64,000 bases of DNA from Gammaproteobacteria bacterium (GCA_028279365.1 JANQNX010000009.1:62001-126000), one strand, 5' to 3'; numbered from the stretch's first letter, positions 1 to 8,890 are shown. Translations and numbers: made by a program. Notes: generated from the letters alone by a model not told the origin.

Positions 1-1
1 A

Positions 2-361
2 ACTGACTCTGCCATTCGCATCACGCATATCCCTACCAATACGGTAGTTGAATGTCAGGATGAGCGATCACAACACAAGAACAAAGCCAGGGCCATGTCA
101 TTTTTGCAGGCACGGCTGTTAAATAATGAACGTGAAAAACAACAAACGGAACAGGCCGAAAATCGACGTAACCTGGTCGGCAGTGGCGATCGCTCAGAGC
201 GAATACGCACCTATAACTTTCCGCAAGGCCGGGTGACCGACCATCGTATTAATCTGACCTTGTATAGTTTGAATGAATTCATGGAAGGCAACCTGGACAT
301 GATCATCGACCCGTTGATTAGCGAACACCAGGCGGACTTACTGGCCGCAGTAGGAGACTGA
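2..361 (+). CDS. prfA: Peptide chain release factor 1, C-terminal part (5' end outside window)
   Basis: This is the C-terminal third of release factor RF1, which recognises UAA and UAG stop codons and triggers peptidyl-tRNA hydrolysis on the ribosome. The reading frame is open from base 2. It shows the RF1 stretch [19 protein letters not shown] followed by the [14 protein letters not shown] helix, and the family-typical end with [15 protein letters not shown] and the LDMIIDPLI segment. The catalytic GGQ loop lies just upstream of the window and cannot be checked. prmC, whose product methylates the GGQ glutamine of RF1, follows 14 bases later; this is the usual proteobacterial prfA-prmC pair. 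Confidence 0.97.
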   Translation, partial: TDSAIRITHIPTNTVVECQDERSQHKNKARAMSFLQARLLNNEREKQQTEQAENRRNLVGSGDRSERIRTYNFPQGRVTDHRINLTLYSLNEFMEGNLDMIIDPLISEHQADLLAAVGD

Positions 362-375
362 TACTCCATTAAAAC

Positions 376-1212
376 ATGCAGATTGCAGTTGCAATAAAAC
401 AGGCTAGCCAGCGATTAGTCAATTCTGACAGTGCCAGACTTGATGCAGAAATACTGTTAAGCCATGTGCTTGAATGCCCACGCAGTTATTTATACTCGCA
501 CCCGGAATTCGAACTAAAAACGGCTATATTGGATCAGTTCCAGAACTTGATCGGACAACGCTGTGAAGGCCACCCGGTTGCACATTTAACCGGTGAAAAA
601 GAATTCTGGTCAATAGCGCTTCATGTTACAAAAGATACGCTGATTCCCAGACCGGAAACAGAACGGCTGGTTGAAGCCGCGCTATCGGTTATCGCTGACG
701 AGCAAACAACGAAAGTGCTGGATTTGGGCACGGGTACCGGTGCCATTGCGATTGCCATCGCGACCGAACGACCTGATGCCAGCATTACAGCGACGGATAA
801 TAATGACCAGGTGTTAACACTCGCAAAACAAAACGCCGAGCGACATCAGATAAACACGATCAAATTTGTTAACTCTGACTGGTTCCAAAAACTGCATAAG
901 GAAAAATTTGATGTGATTGTTAGCAACCCGCCTTACATCTCGAAAGACGATGTCTGGCTGGATCAGAGCGATGTCAGATTTGAAGCGAGAACGGCGCTAA
1001 TCTCAGATAATAATGGCTTACAAGATATTCAGGCCATATGTCAGATGGCTGGCAATTATTTAAAAAATAATGCCTGGTTATTGCTTGAACATGGACATCA
1101 ACAAGGTAAAGCTTGCAGGGATATATTTATCAATAATGGTTTTAATAATATCAATACGATCAAAGATTATAGTGATCGCGACCGCGTCTGCATGGGTCAA
1201 TGGCAAACATGA
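376..1212 (+). CDS. prmC: Peptide chain release factor N5-glutamine methyltransferase PrmC/HemK
   Basis: PrmC transfers a methyl group from SAM to the glutamine of the GGQ motif in release factors. The 278-residue protein has the family's usual length. It carries the SAM-binding motif DLGTGTGAIAIA near residues 116-127 and the catalytic SNPPYIS signature near residues 183-189, which binds the glutamine side chain. The N-terminal helical domain contains the typical DAEILLSHVL and PVAHLTGEKEFW segments. It lies 14 bases after prfA, so substrate and modifier are probably co-transcribed. Its end overlaps the next small gene by 13 bases. Confidence 0.97.
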   Translation: MQIAVAIKQASQRLVNSDSARLDAEILLSHVLECPRSYLYSHPEFELKTAILDQFQNLIGQRCEGHPVAHLTGEKEFWSIALHVTKDTLIPRPETERLVEAALSVIADEQTTKVLDLGTGTGAIAIAIATERPDASITATDNNDQVLTLAKQNAERHQINTIKFVNSDWFQKLHKEKFDVIVSNPPYISKDDVWLDQSDVRFEARTALISDNNGLQDIQAICQMAGNYLKNNAWLLLEHGHQQGKACRDIFINNGFNNINTIKDYSDRDRVCMGQWQT

Positions 1213-1556
1213 GCAGCATTATTAGACGACACAAATTTCATCTTCATGAACTGCCTGATAGCGCAGCATTTGGTTTGATCACCACCGAATTGTCAAAGCA
1301 GGAAGGAATTGTTGATATCAAACAAACGGGACACACCATTATCGTTGATTATGATCTGACAAAGACCAGTATGCACGATATTAATGTATTTCTTTCCGCG
1401 CGTTTGTCTGTTAAACAAGCATCGGCGTTTGAAAGTCTTATACAAAATATAAAACAGGTAGTTGAAGAAAATACCCGCCAACATAGTATCAATCCGGCTG
1501 GATGGGACTATTATGTACAACAGCTTTATTTATCCAGCCATGACTCAGGAATATAA
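1200..1556 (+). CDS. Small conserved-looking hypothetical protein between prmC and moeB
   Basis: I do not recognise this 118-residue protein. It overlaps the end of prmC by 13 bases, and an alternative ATG three codons downstream (1209) would still overlap. The middle, with TTELSKQEGIVDIKQTGHTIIVDYDLTKT, alternates beta and alpha in a way that recalls small ferredoxin-like or heavy-metal-associated folds, but there is no CxxC metal site. No signal peptide or membrane segment is visible. The position inside a tight prfA-prmC-moeB run and the overlap support a translated gene rather than a chance ORF. Function is unknown. Confidence 0.7.
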   Translation: MANMSSIIRRHKFHLHELPDSAAFGLITTELSKQEGIVDIKQTGHTIIVDYDLTKTSMHDINVFLSARLSVKQASAFESLIQNIKQVVEENTRQHSINPAGWDYYVQQLYLSSHDSGI

Positions 1557-1564
1557 ACATTCTG

Positions 1565-2305
1565 ATGGATGACGATCAGCTACTACGCTACAGCAGACAA
1601 ATGATGTTGCCGGAAATCGACGCGGAGGGGCAACAACGCCTTGCCGATAGCAAGGTACTGCTGGTGGGTTTGGGTGGTCTGGGCTCACCCGTTTCCATGT
1701 ATCTCACCAGCGCCGGCGTGGGTAGATTAACCCTGGTAGATTTCGACAAGGTCGATTTGAGTAATTTGCAACGGCAGATAGTGCATGCAACTGATGATAT
1801 AGACCGCTTAAAAATTGAATCGGCGATCAAAAAACTCACTGCGCTCAACCCGCATACTGAACTGCGAGGCATTGATCATGCATTGAAAGAAGAAGAACTA
1901 TATGAGCAGGCGCAACTGGCCGATGTCATCGTTGACGCGTCAGACAATTTTCAAACGCGTTTTGCCCTGAATGAAGTATCGGTAAACACGAAAACACCTT
2001 TGGTATCCGGTGCAGCTATCCGCTTCGAAGGACAAGTCACAGTGTTTAATCCGACCCAAACTGATTCACCCTGTTATCGTTGTTTGTATAACGAGGATGT
2101 GACTGCCGGCGAGACCTGCACTGCTAACGGTGTTATCGCCCCGCTGCTTGGCATCATCGGCAGTATTCAAGCGAATGAGACACTCAAACTAATTATGAAT
2201 ATCGGCGAAAGCTTGCAAGGAAGGTTGCTATTAATTGATGCGCTCCACATGGAGATCAATGAGGCCATACTGAAAAAAGATTCCAAATGCCCGGTTTGCA
2301 ATTAG
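1565..2305 (+). CDS. moeB: Molybdopterin-synthase adenylyltransferase MoeB (ThiF/HesA family)
   Basis: MoeB adenylates the C-terminal glycine of MoaD so that sulfur can be loaded for molybdopterin synthesis. The 246-residue protein has the nucleotide-binding GLGGLGSP motif at residues 35-42, the acidic LVDFDKVDLSNLQRQ strand with the conserved arginines, and two zinc-binding CxxC pairs (CYRC at 170-173, CPVC at 242-245). The conserved cysteine in the family's C-(A/T)-x-x-GV segment is Cys185. The related ThiF or a bifunctional MoeB/ThiF cannot be excluded from sequence, but prmC-moeB adjacency as in Pseudomonas favours MoeB. It begins 9 bases after the preceding small gene. Confidence 0.92.
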   Translation: MDDDQLLRYSRQMMLPEIDAEGQQRLADSKVLLVGLGGLGSPVSMYLTSAGVGRLTLVDFDKVDLSNLQRQIVHATDDIDRLKIESAIKKLTALNPHTELRGIDHALKEEELYEQAQLADVIVDASDNFQTRFALNEVSVNTKTPLVSGAAIRFEGQVTVFNPTQTDSPCYRCLYNEDVTAGETCTANGVIAPLLGIIGSIQANETLKLIMNIGESLQGRLLLIDALHMEINEAILKKDSKCPVCN

Positions 2306-2311
2306 CCTACC

Positions 2312-3223
2312 TTATTGAAACTCTTTCATTACCGAAATTCGCTCGGAAATAAAAGCAACCAGCGAATTGATCACTTGCGAGTTACCGGGTTTGGCTAATA
2401 AACAGATCTCGGCTTCTTTTAACTTCGGCCAACCTCGGGAAAATTCATAAGCATAGAGATTGTCAGGCACCATTTCATTGGGCAACACAGTAAAACCTAA
2501 ACCGGCATTGACCGCTGCCAATGTGCCGGCAAAACTCGGGCTGGTGTATACGTTCTTCCACAATACCCCCGCTTTATCCAGCGCTTCTAACGCTCCCTTA
2601 CGATAAACGCAGGGTGCGGGAGATAATACCATCGGGAAGAAATCATGATCTTCCATATACTCTTCATAGGCTTTTTTAAAATGCTTATCAAAAAAACGCT
2701 CATCTTCACCGACCCAGACCAGTTCTTCCCGCAACAAGGGCTGCGCGTCTTTATGAATTTTCCCCGGTTCCTGTTTAATCACGATCAGGTCGTATTTATC
2801 ATTTTCAAAGTCGTTAATTAAATTTAATGTTAGATCGCAGTTTACATTTAAGGTAACGCGTGGGTGTTCTTTAACAAAGTCAGCGAGGATTGACGGCAGA
2901 TAATAAGTGGCGAAGTCCTCAGGTGAAGCAAAATTAACACTGCCAACATAGTCTTCTTGATTGAACTGGTTCAGCAATTCATCCGAGAGTCTTACTATCT
3001 GCATTGCATATTGCCGAAGTCGCTCTCCATCATTGGTCAATTTGACGTTACGCTTATCACGAACAAAAAGCTCACAATCCAGGAGCTCCTCCAGCTTGGA
3101 AATCTGCATACTTACTGCTGACTGGGAGCGAAAAACGCGTTTGGCCGTCTTAGTAAAGTTTTGTGTCTCCGCTAATATAATGAAGGTCTTTAACAGCCCA
3201 ATATCTAATTCTCGCATACTCAA
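2312..3223 (-). CDS. LysR-family transcriptional regulator
   Basis: A typical 303-residue LysR-type regulator. The N-terminal winged helix-turn-helix spans about residues 8-65, with the recognition region FTKTAKRVFRSQSAVSMQISKLE. The remainder is a periplasmic-binding-protein-like effector domain beginning around residue 92. It is convergent with moeB. The inducer and target are not evident: no metabolic gene lies divergently within 1.9 kb. A dyad about 22-37 bases upstream of its start (3245-3260) fits a LysR binding site, so it may autoregulate or control a short transcript in the gene-free stretch ending in the terminator at 3575-3602. Confidence 0.93.
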   Translation of the reverse strand: MSMRELDIGLLKTFIILAETQNFTKTAKRVFRSQSAVSMQISKLEELLDCELFVRDKRNVKLTNDGERLRQYAMQIVRLSDELLNQFNQEDYVGSVNFASPEDFATYYLPSILADFVKEHPRVTLNVNCDLTLNLINDFENDKYDLIVIKQEPGKIHKDAQPLLREELVWVGEDERFFDKHFKKAYEEYMEDHDFFPMVLSPAPCVYRKGALEALDKAGVLWKNVYTSPSFAGTLAAVNAGLGFTVLPNEMVPDNLYAYEFSRGWPKLKEAEICLLAKPGNSQVINSLVAFISERISVMKEFQ

Positions 3224-3244
3224 TACTACCGTTTTAATATCAGA

Positions 3245-3260
3245 ATAACTAATAAGTTAT
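3245..3260. promoter_or_regulatory. Candidate LysR-type operator (dyad)
   Basis: A perfect dyad, ATAACT-aata-AGTTAT, sits immediately upstream of the LysR gene start and fits the T-N11-A type of LysR binding box. Assignment to this regulator rests on position only. Confidence 0.45.
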
Positions 3261-3340
3261 ATTATAATTATTCATATTACAAATTTAAACTTGTGTACCA
3301 TAATTCGGTCTCAAAATTAAATAAACAAAAACAAAGATAA

Positions 3341-3385
3341 ATAAGAAAAAATAAGAAAAAATAAGACCAAATAAGCATAATTAAG
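3341..3385. repeat. Ten-bp-period A-tract repeat (candidate bent DNA)
   Basis: Successive decamers ataagaaaaa, ataagaaaaa, ataagaccaa, ataagcataa and ttaag follow one another with an exact 10-base period. A-tracts repeated once per helical turn produce intrinsic curvature. The array lies between the LysR dyad and the downstream hairpins, in the upstream region of any transcript reading rightward from here. Confidence 0.6.
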
Positions 3386-3543
3386 AGTGACTAACTGCAA
3401 ATCACACAAATCTATGCTGTTAGTCAAATCAGAATGAATAGGTTCAATCGTTTTTAGCTTTACGATTTTGACTTAAGCATAACGATAACAACACAAGGTA
3501 TAGAGAATTATTAATAGTCATTAATTAAAAGTTGCTTTAAACC

Positions 3544-3564
3544 GAAGTTAAACACTTTAACTTC
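3544..3564 (+). other. Perfect 9-bp hairpin ahead of a terminator
   Basis: GAAGTTAAA-cac-TTTAACTTC forms a perfect 9-bp stem with a 3-nt loop, 10 bases before the terminator stem at 3575. The pair looks like the 3' part of a short structured transcript. Confidence 0.5.
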
Positions 3565-3574
3565 CCCTATATTT

Positions 3575-3602
3575 AGCCTCCTCTCCTGGGGGCTTTTTTT
3601 TT
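3575..3602 (+). terminator. Rho-independent terminator in the LysR-nhaA intergenic region
   Basis: The stem AGCCTCC/GGGGGCT (one T-G wobble, 6-nt loop) is followed by nine T residues. No plus-strand gene precedes it, so it would terminate a non-coding or leader-type transcript starting in the 3.3-3.5 kb stretch. Confidence 0.7.
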
Positions 3603-3700
3603 GCCCTGCGTTTCTTCCTTGAAGTAAATTTATTTGGGTAAGAGCAAATCGATGGTTATCACTAAAGTTAAAGAATTGTTTATTTACAAACACTAGATAA

Positions 3701-3746
3701 AGGCATTATTGAGGCCTAGCTATTAAAGCCTGACTCAATAATGCCT
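3701..3746. repeat. 13-bp perfect inverted repeat downstream of nhaA
   Basis: AGGCATTATTGAG and CTCAATAATGCCT are separated by 20 bases that can form a small inner stem. It lies 54 bases beyond the nhaA stop codon. No T-run follows on either strand, so it is more likely an mRNA-end stabilising hairpin or a factor-assisted terminator than a classical intrinsic one. Confidence 0.6.
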
Positions 3747-3799
3747 CTGTAAACGACACTAACAATCAGGGTGTAAAATAGAACCTACAACAATTCAAA

Positions 3800-5008
3800 C
3801 TAATTAAATTGCTCTATTAAGGCTTCCTCAACCGGCGCTTTCTCTTTTTCTTTGGCCGTTGCTTTTTTAATCACCAGGTAGCCTGCAACACCGGACATCA
3901 CTGAACCAATAATAATCCCCAGTCGCTCGTCAAAGCCTTTATCTGTCAGGCCTTCAAACGCCAAAGACCCAATAAACAGGCTCATGGTAAAGCCCACACC
4001 ACACAGTAATGAAACACCGTAAAGCACCGACCAGTTAAGTCCGCTGGGTAACTTGCCAAAGCCACACTTGATAAACAACCAGCAAAATGTAAATACACCG
4101 ATCTGTTTACCAAAGAACAAACCAAGCGCAATACCTAGCGGGACAGGATGCAGTAAAAACTCCATACTGACACCGGATAAATTAATACCTGCATTGGCAA
4201 AAGCGAAGACTGGCAGGATGCCGTACGCGACAGCCGTATGCAGATCATGCTCCAGCTCTTTCAATGGTGAACGATCCGGGTATTCGTTGGAACGCATAGG
4301 AATAAAGAAAGCGAGTACAACACCGGCCAGTGTTGCATGCACGCCCGATTTCAAAATCGCGACCCACATCAGTGTGCCAATAAATAAATATGGAGTAACA
4401 CTGGTGACGTTCTTTCTGTTTAATAGATACAGTAAGGGCAGGAAGCTTAATCCGATTAATAAAGCAGTCACAGATAACTTACTGGTGTAAAACAGCGCAA
4501 TAATCACGATAGCACCAATATCATCGATGATGGCTATCGAAACTAAAAAGACTTTTACGCTGGTCGGGACTCTGTCGCCCAACAATACCAATATGCCTAA
4601 TGCAAAGGCAATATCTGTCGCGGCGGGAATCGCCCAACCGTGTCCGGCAATAGGATCGCCAAGGTTAATAATCGTATAAATAATCGCCGGGAATAACATA
4701 CCGCCAAACGCGGCGACGGCAGGTAGCGCGACGTTTTTGGGGTCAGATAACTCACCTTCCATGATTTCACGCTTTAACTCCAACCCCACCAGGAAAAAGA
4801 ATACGGCCATCAAGCCGTCATTGATCCAGAGTAACAGCGGTTTGGCAACGTCCAGCGGACCAAAACGAACCTGAACCGGTATGTTTAACAATTGTTCGTA
4901 AAAAACAAACAGCGGCGTATTTGCCACGACTATCGCGAATAGTGCCGCAATGACAAGAATAATGCCACTGGCCGCTTCCAGTTTGAAAAAGTCTTTGAGT
5001 AAATCCAT
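3800..5008 (-). CDS. nhaA: Na+/H+ antiporter NhaA
   Basis: NhaA exchanges intracellular Na+ or Li+ for external protons in the inner membrane, giving pH and salt tolerance. The 402-residue protein is hydrophobic throughout with about 12 membrane segments. It has the ion-binding aspartates in [10 protein letters not shown] (Asp162, Asp163) and the unwound-helix aspartate in ATDIAFA (Asp132), the same positions as in E. coli NhaA. The [15 protein letters not shown] loop is also typical. It is a single-gene unit; the C-terminal [17 protein letters not shown] tail is a short charged cytoplasmic extension. Presence fits a saline habitat but does not prove it. Confidence 0.97.
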   Translation of the reverse strand: MDLLKDFFKLEAASGIILVIAALFAIVVANTPLFVFYEQLLNIPVQVRFGPLDVAKPLLLWINDGLMAVFFFLVGLELKREIMEGELSDPKNVALPAVAAFGGMLFPAIIYTIINLGDPIAGHGWAIPAATDIAFALGILVLLGDRVPTSVKVFLVSIAIIDDIGAIVIIALFYTSKLSVTALLIGLSFLPLLYLLNRKNVTSVTPYLFIGTLMWVAILKSGVHATLAGVVLAFFIPMRSNEYPDRSPLKELEHDLHTAVAYGILPVFAFANAGINLSGVSMEFLLHPVPLGIALGLFFGKQIGVFTFCWLFIKCGFGKLPSGLNWSVLYGVSLLCGVGFTMSLFIGSLAFEGLTDKGFDERLGIIIGSVMSGVAGYLVIKKATAKEKEKAPVEEALIEQFN

Positions 5009-5130
5009 GCTATTGATTCCTGTACGCTTTCAACTATGTTTTAAATCACATCGAAGCCCGGAAGTATTCCTGGACGATCGCATTTAGCGGCTAATAAAAA
5101 TAAAACTGTAGAAAACTCTGGAGATTACCC

Positions 5131-5253
5131 ATGCGACCCCACCAAGACTTGGTTAGAATAATCCTGGATCTGCAAAGAAATCGTAAAAAACAACTAATCA
5201 ACAACAAGCATGAGCAGCTCGTTCAAAGGAAAACTGGCCCAGGAGATTACTGA
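5131..5253 (+). CDS. Possible 40-residue leader ORF overlapping the next gene start
   Basis: An ATG at 5131, preceded by CTGGAG at a good distance, opens a 40-codon frame that runs into the start of the DUF2157-like gene at 5210 in another frame. The downstream gene itself has little Shine-Dalgarno sequence, so translational coupling is conceivable. The peptide is basic (RNRKKQ) and unrecognised. It may be a chance ORF. Confidence 0.25.
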   Translation: MRPHQDLVRIILDLQRNRKKQLINNKHEQLVQRKTGPGDY

Positions 5254-6196
5254 TTGGGAAAACACGGGGCTCATTAATACCGAACAATCCCGATTACTAC
5301 ACGAACGCTATGATCCGCGTCCTTTTAGTGGTGCGATATTTCTTAAGTGGTTGGGGTTATTCGCTATTTTTATGTTAGCGACGTCGCTGCTCGGTTTTGT
5401 CGGAACCGTACTTGCCAGTTTTTCTCCGCTATTTTCTACACTTTGTTTGTTGGCTGTTTCTTTCCTGATCATGCGAGCCGGCGCAACGCTCGCATCCAAC
5501 AAAGCACAAAAGCATCCGTTTAGCGGGCAAGCATTACTTACCATTGGGCTGGTTGGTCTTTACTCGAGTATGACCGCGTTTTATTTGATTAGTGGCGGTA
5601 GATCATGGGGCGCGATGCACAGCGTATTTCTGCTACTGACCAGCATTGCTGCATTACTCACCGCGTATCACTATCATCTTCGTTGGCCATTGTTGATTGG
5701 CTTACTGATGTTGTTTCACGGTGTTGGCAGTTTTTCACAATACTGGGGCGCGGGCAGCTATGTCTTGTGGATCCATGACCCACGTTTAATGGCACTGGTT
5801 TCACTAATCAGCATTGTCGGGGGCGTAGTGCACGAACAACAACTAGAGCAGGCTCGCTTTCGACGCTGTATCGGTTTTGGTCATTTGTACCTGATCTTTG
5901 GTCTGCTTTATCTGAACCTGTCGTTATGGATATTGAGTTTGAGATGGGATAGCTGGATTTGGATCATGTTGATGGTGCTAGGCTGTCTCGCTCAACTTGT
6001 TGCCGGTGCACATCTAAAAGACAGCCGTTTTACCGGGATGGGGGTCGTATTCCTCGGTATTTGTTTATACACGCGCTTTTACGAATACTTTTGGGATGCA
6101 TTATCAAAGGCGTTGTTTTTTACTGTCGCGGGACTGATCGGTCTTGCACTGGCCTATGTTTTTGAACGACAGATAAAGCCGGCGGTTACATCATGA
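5210..6196 (+). CDS. DUF2157-like polytopic membrane protein (first of pair)
   Basis: An inner-membrane protein of 328 residues of unknown function. A short soluble N-terminus carries the pattern W-x4-GLI-x4-S-x-LL-x-x-RYDP (residues about 16-32), which is typical of DUF2157 proteins, followed by eight to ten hydrophobic segments from residue 45 on. The stop codon overlaps the ATG of the next gene (ATGA), and the two proteins share the same architecture, so they are probably an ancient duplication working together. In other bacteria such pairs are sometimes accompanied by a GDYXXLXY-domain protein; none is seen here. Confidence 0.8.
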   Translation: MSSSFKGKLAQEITDWENTGLINTEQSRLLHERYDPRPFSGAIFLKWLGLFAIFMLATSLLGFVGTVLASFSPLFSTLCLLAVSFLIMRAGATLASNKAQKHPFSGQALLTIGLVGLYSSMTAFYLISGGRSWGAMHSVFLLLTSIAALLTAYHYHLRWPLLIGLLMLFHGVGSFSQYWGAGSYVLWIHDPRLMALVSLISIVGGVVHEQQLEQARFRRCIGFGHLYLIFGLLYLNLSLWILSLRWDSWIWIMLMVLGCLAQLVAGAHLKDSRFTGMGVVFLGICLYTRFYEYFWDALSKALFFTVAGLIGLALAYVFERQIKPAVTS

Positions 6197-7215
6197 CGCC
6201 ACAACGATTCAATCAAAAGTTACAGCGTGAACTCAGTCGCCTCGCTCGCGAAGATGTGATTGATGCGATGACTTACGACAGCCTCTGCGCCCGTTACCCC
6301 ACTCAGACATGGGACTGGACCTCACTCGGTCGTTGGTTCGGTTTATTTGGTGCAATCAGTTTTGCTGCCGGACTGGTCTTGTTTGCACGTGAGTTATTTG
6401 AATTCACGCTGGTAAAACTTGCCTGGGTACTGGCTATTTTGATGCTGGCTTTATTCTATGGCGGTTGGCGCTTAAAAAAATCGCATTACAGCATGACCCG
6501 TCGCTCACTCGAACTCTGTGGCGCGTTTGTATTAATCGGGCTCACTTTTACGCTGGGTTATATTTTCTCCAGTGGTTCCGGCAATTGGCCGGCACTATTG
6601 TTAATCGACTTAATTATTCTTTTACCGCTAGCCTATCTATTACGCAATGTATTGATACTGACATTAACTGCGGTGGTATTTTTTATCTGGTTTGGCGGTT
6701 TTACCGGTTATGATTCCGGCTGGGGCGCCTACTGGTTTGGCATGAATTACCCACTGCGGTTTTTACTAGTTGCTGTCGTCATCATCTTTGTTGGTCTATT
6801 ACATCGAATCAGTGAGAGAAGTTATCTCTCAAACTATCGTGAGTTTTACAAAGTCTGGTTATCAGCAGGACTATTCTTTGCCGAAATGGCGCTGTGGTTA
6901 TTATCGCTGTTTGGCAACTTCAACCTTGAAGAAAGCCGCTGGTATCGGAGTACGGATAACGAAATATTCTTATTCAACCTATTGTGGGCGGGCAGCAATG
7001 TCGTCTTGCTTGGGCTGGGCGTGCGCTACCTGTTTCGAATGCTACGCGGCTATGCGACAACGTTTCTCATCATTCAAGGCTACACCCTCTATTTTTGGCA
7101 TGTCTACGGCGAACTTGGGTTTATCTTTGGCTCCGCCCTTGCCGGAGGCAGTGCGCTGGCATTAGTCATTTGGTTTGAGAAACAGAAAAAAAACAATACC
7201 GTTTCACTTCATTAA
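6193..7215 (+). CDS. DUF2157-like polytopic membrane protein (second of pair)
   Basis: A 340-residue inner-membrane protein overlapping the previous gene by 4 bases. The N-terminus (LAREDVIDAMTYDSLCARYP) matches the soluble DUF2157 motif of its neighbour, and about ten membrane segments follow. Length and topology match the first protein, supporting a paralogous pair in one operon. No catalytic motif is apparent and the function is unknown. Transcription does not clearly continue into modA, which has its own 91-base upstream region. Confidence 0.8.
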   Translation: MTPQRFNQKLQRELSRLAREDVIDAMTYDSLCARYPTQTWDWTSLGRWFGLFGAISFAAGLVLFARELFEFTLVKLAWVLAILMLALFYGGWRLKKSHYSMTRRSLELCGAFVLIGLTFTLGYIFSSGSGNWPALLLIDLIILLPLAYLLRNVLILTLTAVVFFIWFGGFTGYDSGWGAYWFGMNYPLRFLLVAVVIIFVGLLHRISERSYLSNYREFYKVWLSAGLFFAEMALWLLSLFGNFNLEESRWYRSTDNEIFLFNLLWAGSNVVLLGLGVRYLFRMLRGYATTFLIIQGYTLYFWHVYGELGFIFGSALAGGSALALVIWFEKQKKNNTVSLH

Positions 7216-7306
7216 TAAAATCTGCTCATCGTTATGTAAGTTATTGCTTATTTACGCGCGACGTATCAATTCGGTATAAATTCCTGATTTATAACAAAGC
7301 CGTTTT

Positions 7307-8107
7307 ATGAGAGCGATCATATTTTTTATCTGTTTGATGTTTGCCAAACTAAGCGCAGCAGAATCAAATGATGTTTTAATATTTGCAGCAGGTAGTTTGA
7401 AAATCGCTCTAACCGAAATTGCTGAAGAGTATCAAAGTGAAACCGGAGTCGTAATTCAAACCAATTTTGGACCTTCCGGTTTAATACGGAGACGTATTGA
7501 AGAAGGCGAAACTGCCCACGTTTTCGCATCGGCAAATATGAAGCATCCAAAATTATTAAAAGAACAAGGAATCTCGTCAAAAGTTATTATGTTCGCAAAA
7601 AATAAACTATGCGCGATTGCCCAACCAGAGATAAGGGTGACATCTGAAACCTTATTGGAAAGCTTATTAAGGGCAGATGTTAGAGTTGGCACATCGACAC
7701 CTAACGCCGATCCTTCCGGTGACTATGCATGGAAATTATTTCAGAAGGCAGAAAAACAGCAACAAGGCGCATTTGCTATTCTGGATAACAAGGCATTAAA
7801 ACTAACCGGTGGCAAAAACACAGAACGTGCACCGAAAACACGCAATCAATATGCTTGGGTAATGGAAAATAAAAAAGCCGACATTTTTCTAACCTATTGC
7901 ACCAATGCACGTCTTGCAAAACAAGAAATGACATCATTAAAAATTATAGCCATACCAGCAGCTCTGGAAGTCGGGGCCAGCTATGGTTTGACTATATTAA
8001 ATAACGCATCTGCTGAAGCTAAGGCATTTGCTACATATTTATTAAACGCGAAGGCACAGACTAAACTAACTGAATATGGTTTCACTAGCGTGCGAAAAGA
8101 AAATTAA
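7307..8107 (+). CDS. modA: ModA-like molybdate ABC transporter substrate-binding protein
   Basis: A periplasmic oxyanion-binding protein of 266 residues. A signal peptide of about 18 residues ends at KLSAA-ES. The mature start DVLIFAAGSLKIALTEIA has the ModA pattern FAAxSLxxAL, and the GPSGLIRRRIEEGE segment holds the second oxyanion-contacting serine. No modB (permease) or modC (ATPase) gene is nearby, so it is either an orphan binding protein or works with a transporter elsewhere. Molybdate versus tungstate specificity cannot be decided by eye. MoeB in the same window shows that the organism makes molybdopterin. Confidence 0.85.
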   Translation: MRAIIFFICLMFAKLSAAESNDVLIFAAGSLKIALTEIAEEYQSETGVVIQTNFGPSGLIRRRIEEGETAHVFASANMKHPKLLKEQGISSKVIMFAKNKLCAIAQPEIRVTSETLLESLLRADVRVGTSTPNADPSGDYAWKLFQKAEKQQQGAFAILDNKALKLTGGKNTERAPKTRNQYAWVMENKKADIFLTYCTNARLAKQEMTSLKIIAIPAALEVGASYGLTILNNASAEAKAFATYLLNAKAQTKLTEYGFTSVRKEN

Positions 8108-8136
8108 ATTTGTTTAGCTGGATCAGTAATTTTAAT

Positions 8137-8890
8137 TTATGCTGCCAGTCTCTTTGAAACACTTTCACTAAAAACCCGGAATTCTCCTTTCTGCATACAA
8201 TGCCAATTCTCATTGTCGGTTAATGCCTTAGACGCAATGATCGTAACGATCTCTTTCTGTTTTAATCGTTGACTAAAATCGATCACCTCGCCTGTATCAA
8301 CAAGCCTTGCCTCACTAAAGGGATATTGTCTTGTGACCCAACACATTTTGTTACTGCAAAAGGAGTACATATGACGAGAATCGCTAAGCAGGAAGCTGAA
8401 TACGCCTAATTCATTGACCTCATGGGCAACTGATTAGATGAGCTTCCAGACTTGTTTGCTACTTCTTGGCCTTTGAGAAAGGCGTCTCTTACTCTGTCCA
8501 TTAGGTAACAAAAGGCATATTCACTATCCGTCGTGCCAACTGGATAGTAAACCTGTAATGGCTTTTTCTTTATCCCCTTTAACTGACCGTTATGCGCAAA
8601 TACCCAGTCGCAACCCCAAAGTTCACGTTTAAAAGGATGGGTATTTTCTAAACAGACTCAACCACGATTTGCCTTACGAATATGACTGATAATGAGCTTG
8701 CTCTTCAGAGATGTATTTTGAAAGAAATTGGCTATTTCAGATTCGGCACTTGATTGAGTATCGTGAAACAGATTACTACCCCGCCATCATAAAGACCCAC
8801 ACCCCAGCCATCTTTATGCACACCGGTCTTTCCCCCCGCACTCTCAGCCCGGAAAAACTGAAACGAATATCTGCTGGTTCATTGGCACAT
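8137..8890 (-). pseudogene. Decayed YafJ-type class II glutamine amidotransferase
   Basis: Three consecutive segments on the minus strand reconstruct a nearly complete YafJ-like protein. The N-terminus begins MCQ (catalytic Cys2 position) at 8890 and continues with GGKTGVHKDGWGVGLYDGG. The middle gives ISHIRKANRG, then [24 protein letters not shown] and [12 protein letters not shown]. The C-terminus (8370 to 8137) gives FSEARLVDTGEVIDFS and NENWHCMQKGEFRVFSE. A TGA at codon 4, a TAG, a TGA after KANRG and frame changes between segments destroy the gene. The intact C-terminal piece could look like a small gene but lacks the catalytic domain. Natural decay is the simplest reading. Confidence 0.85.
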
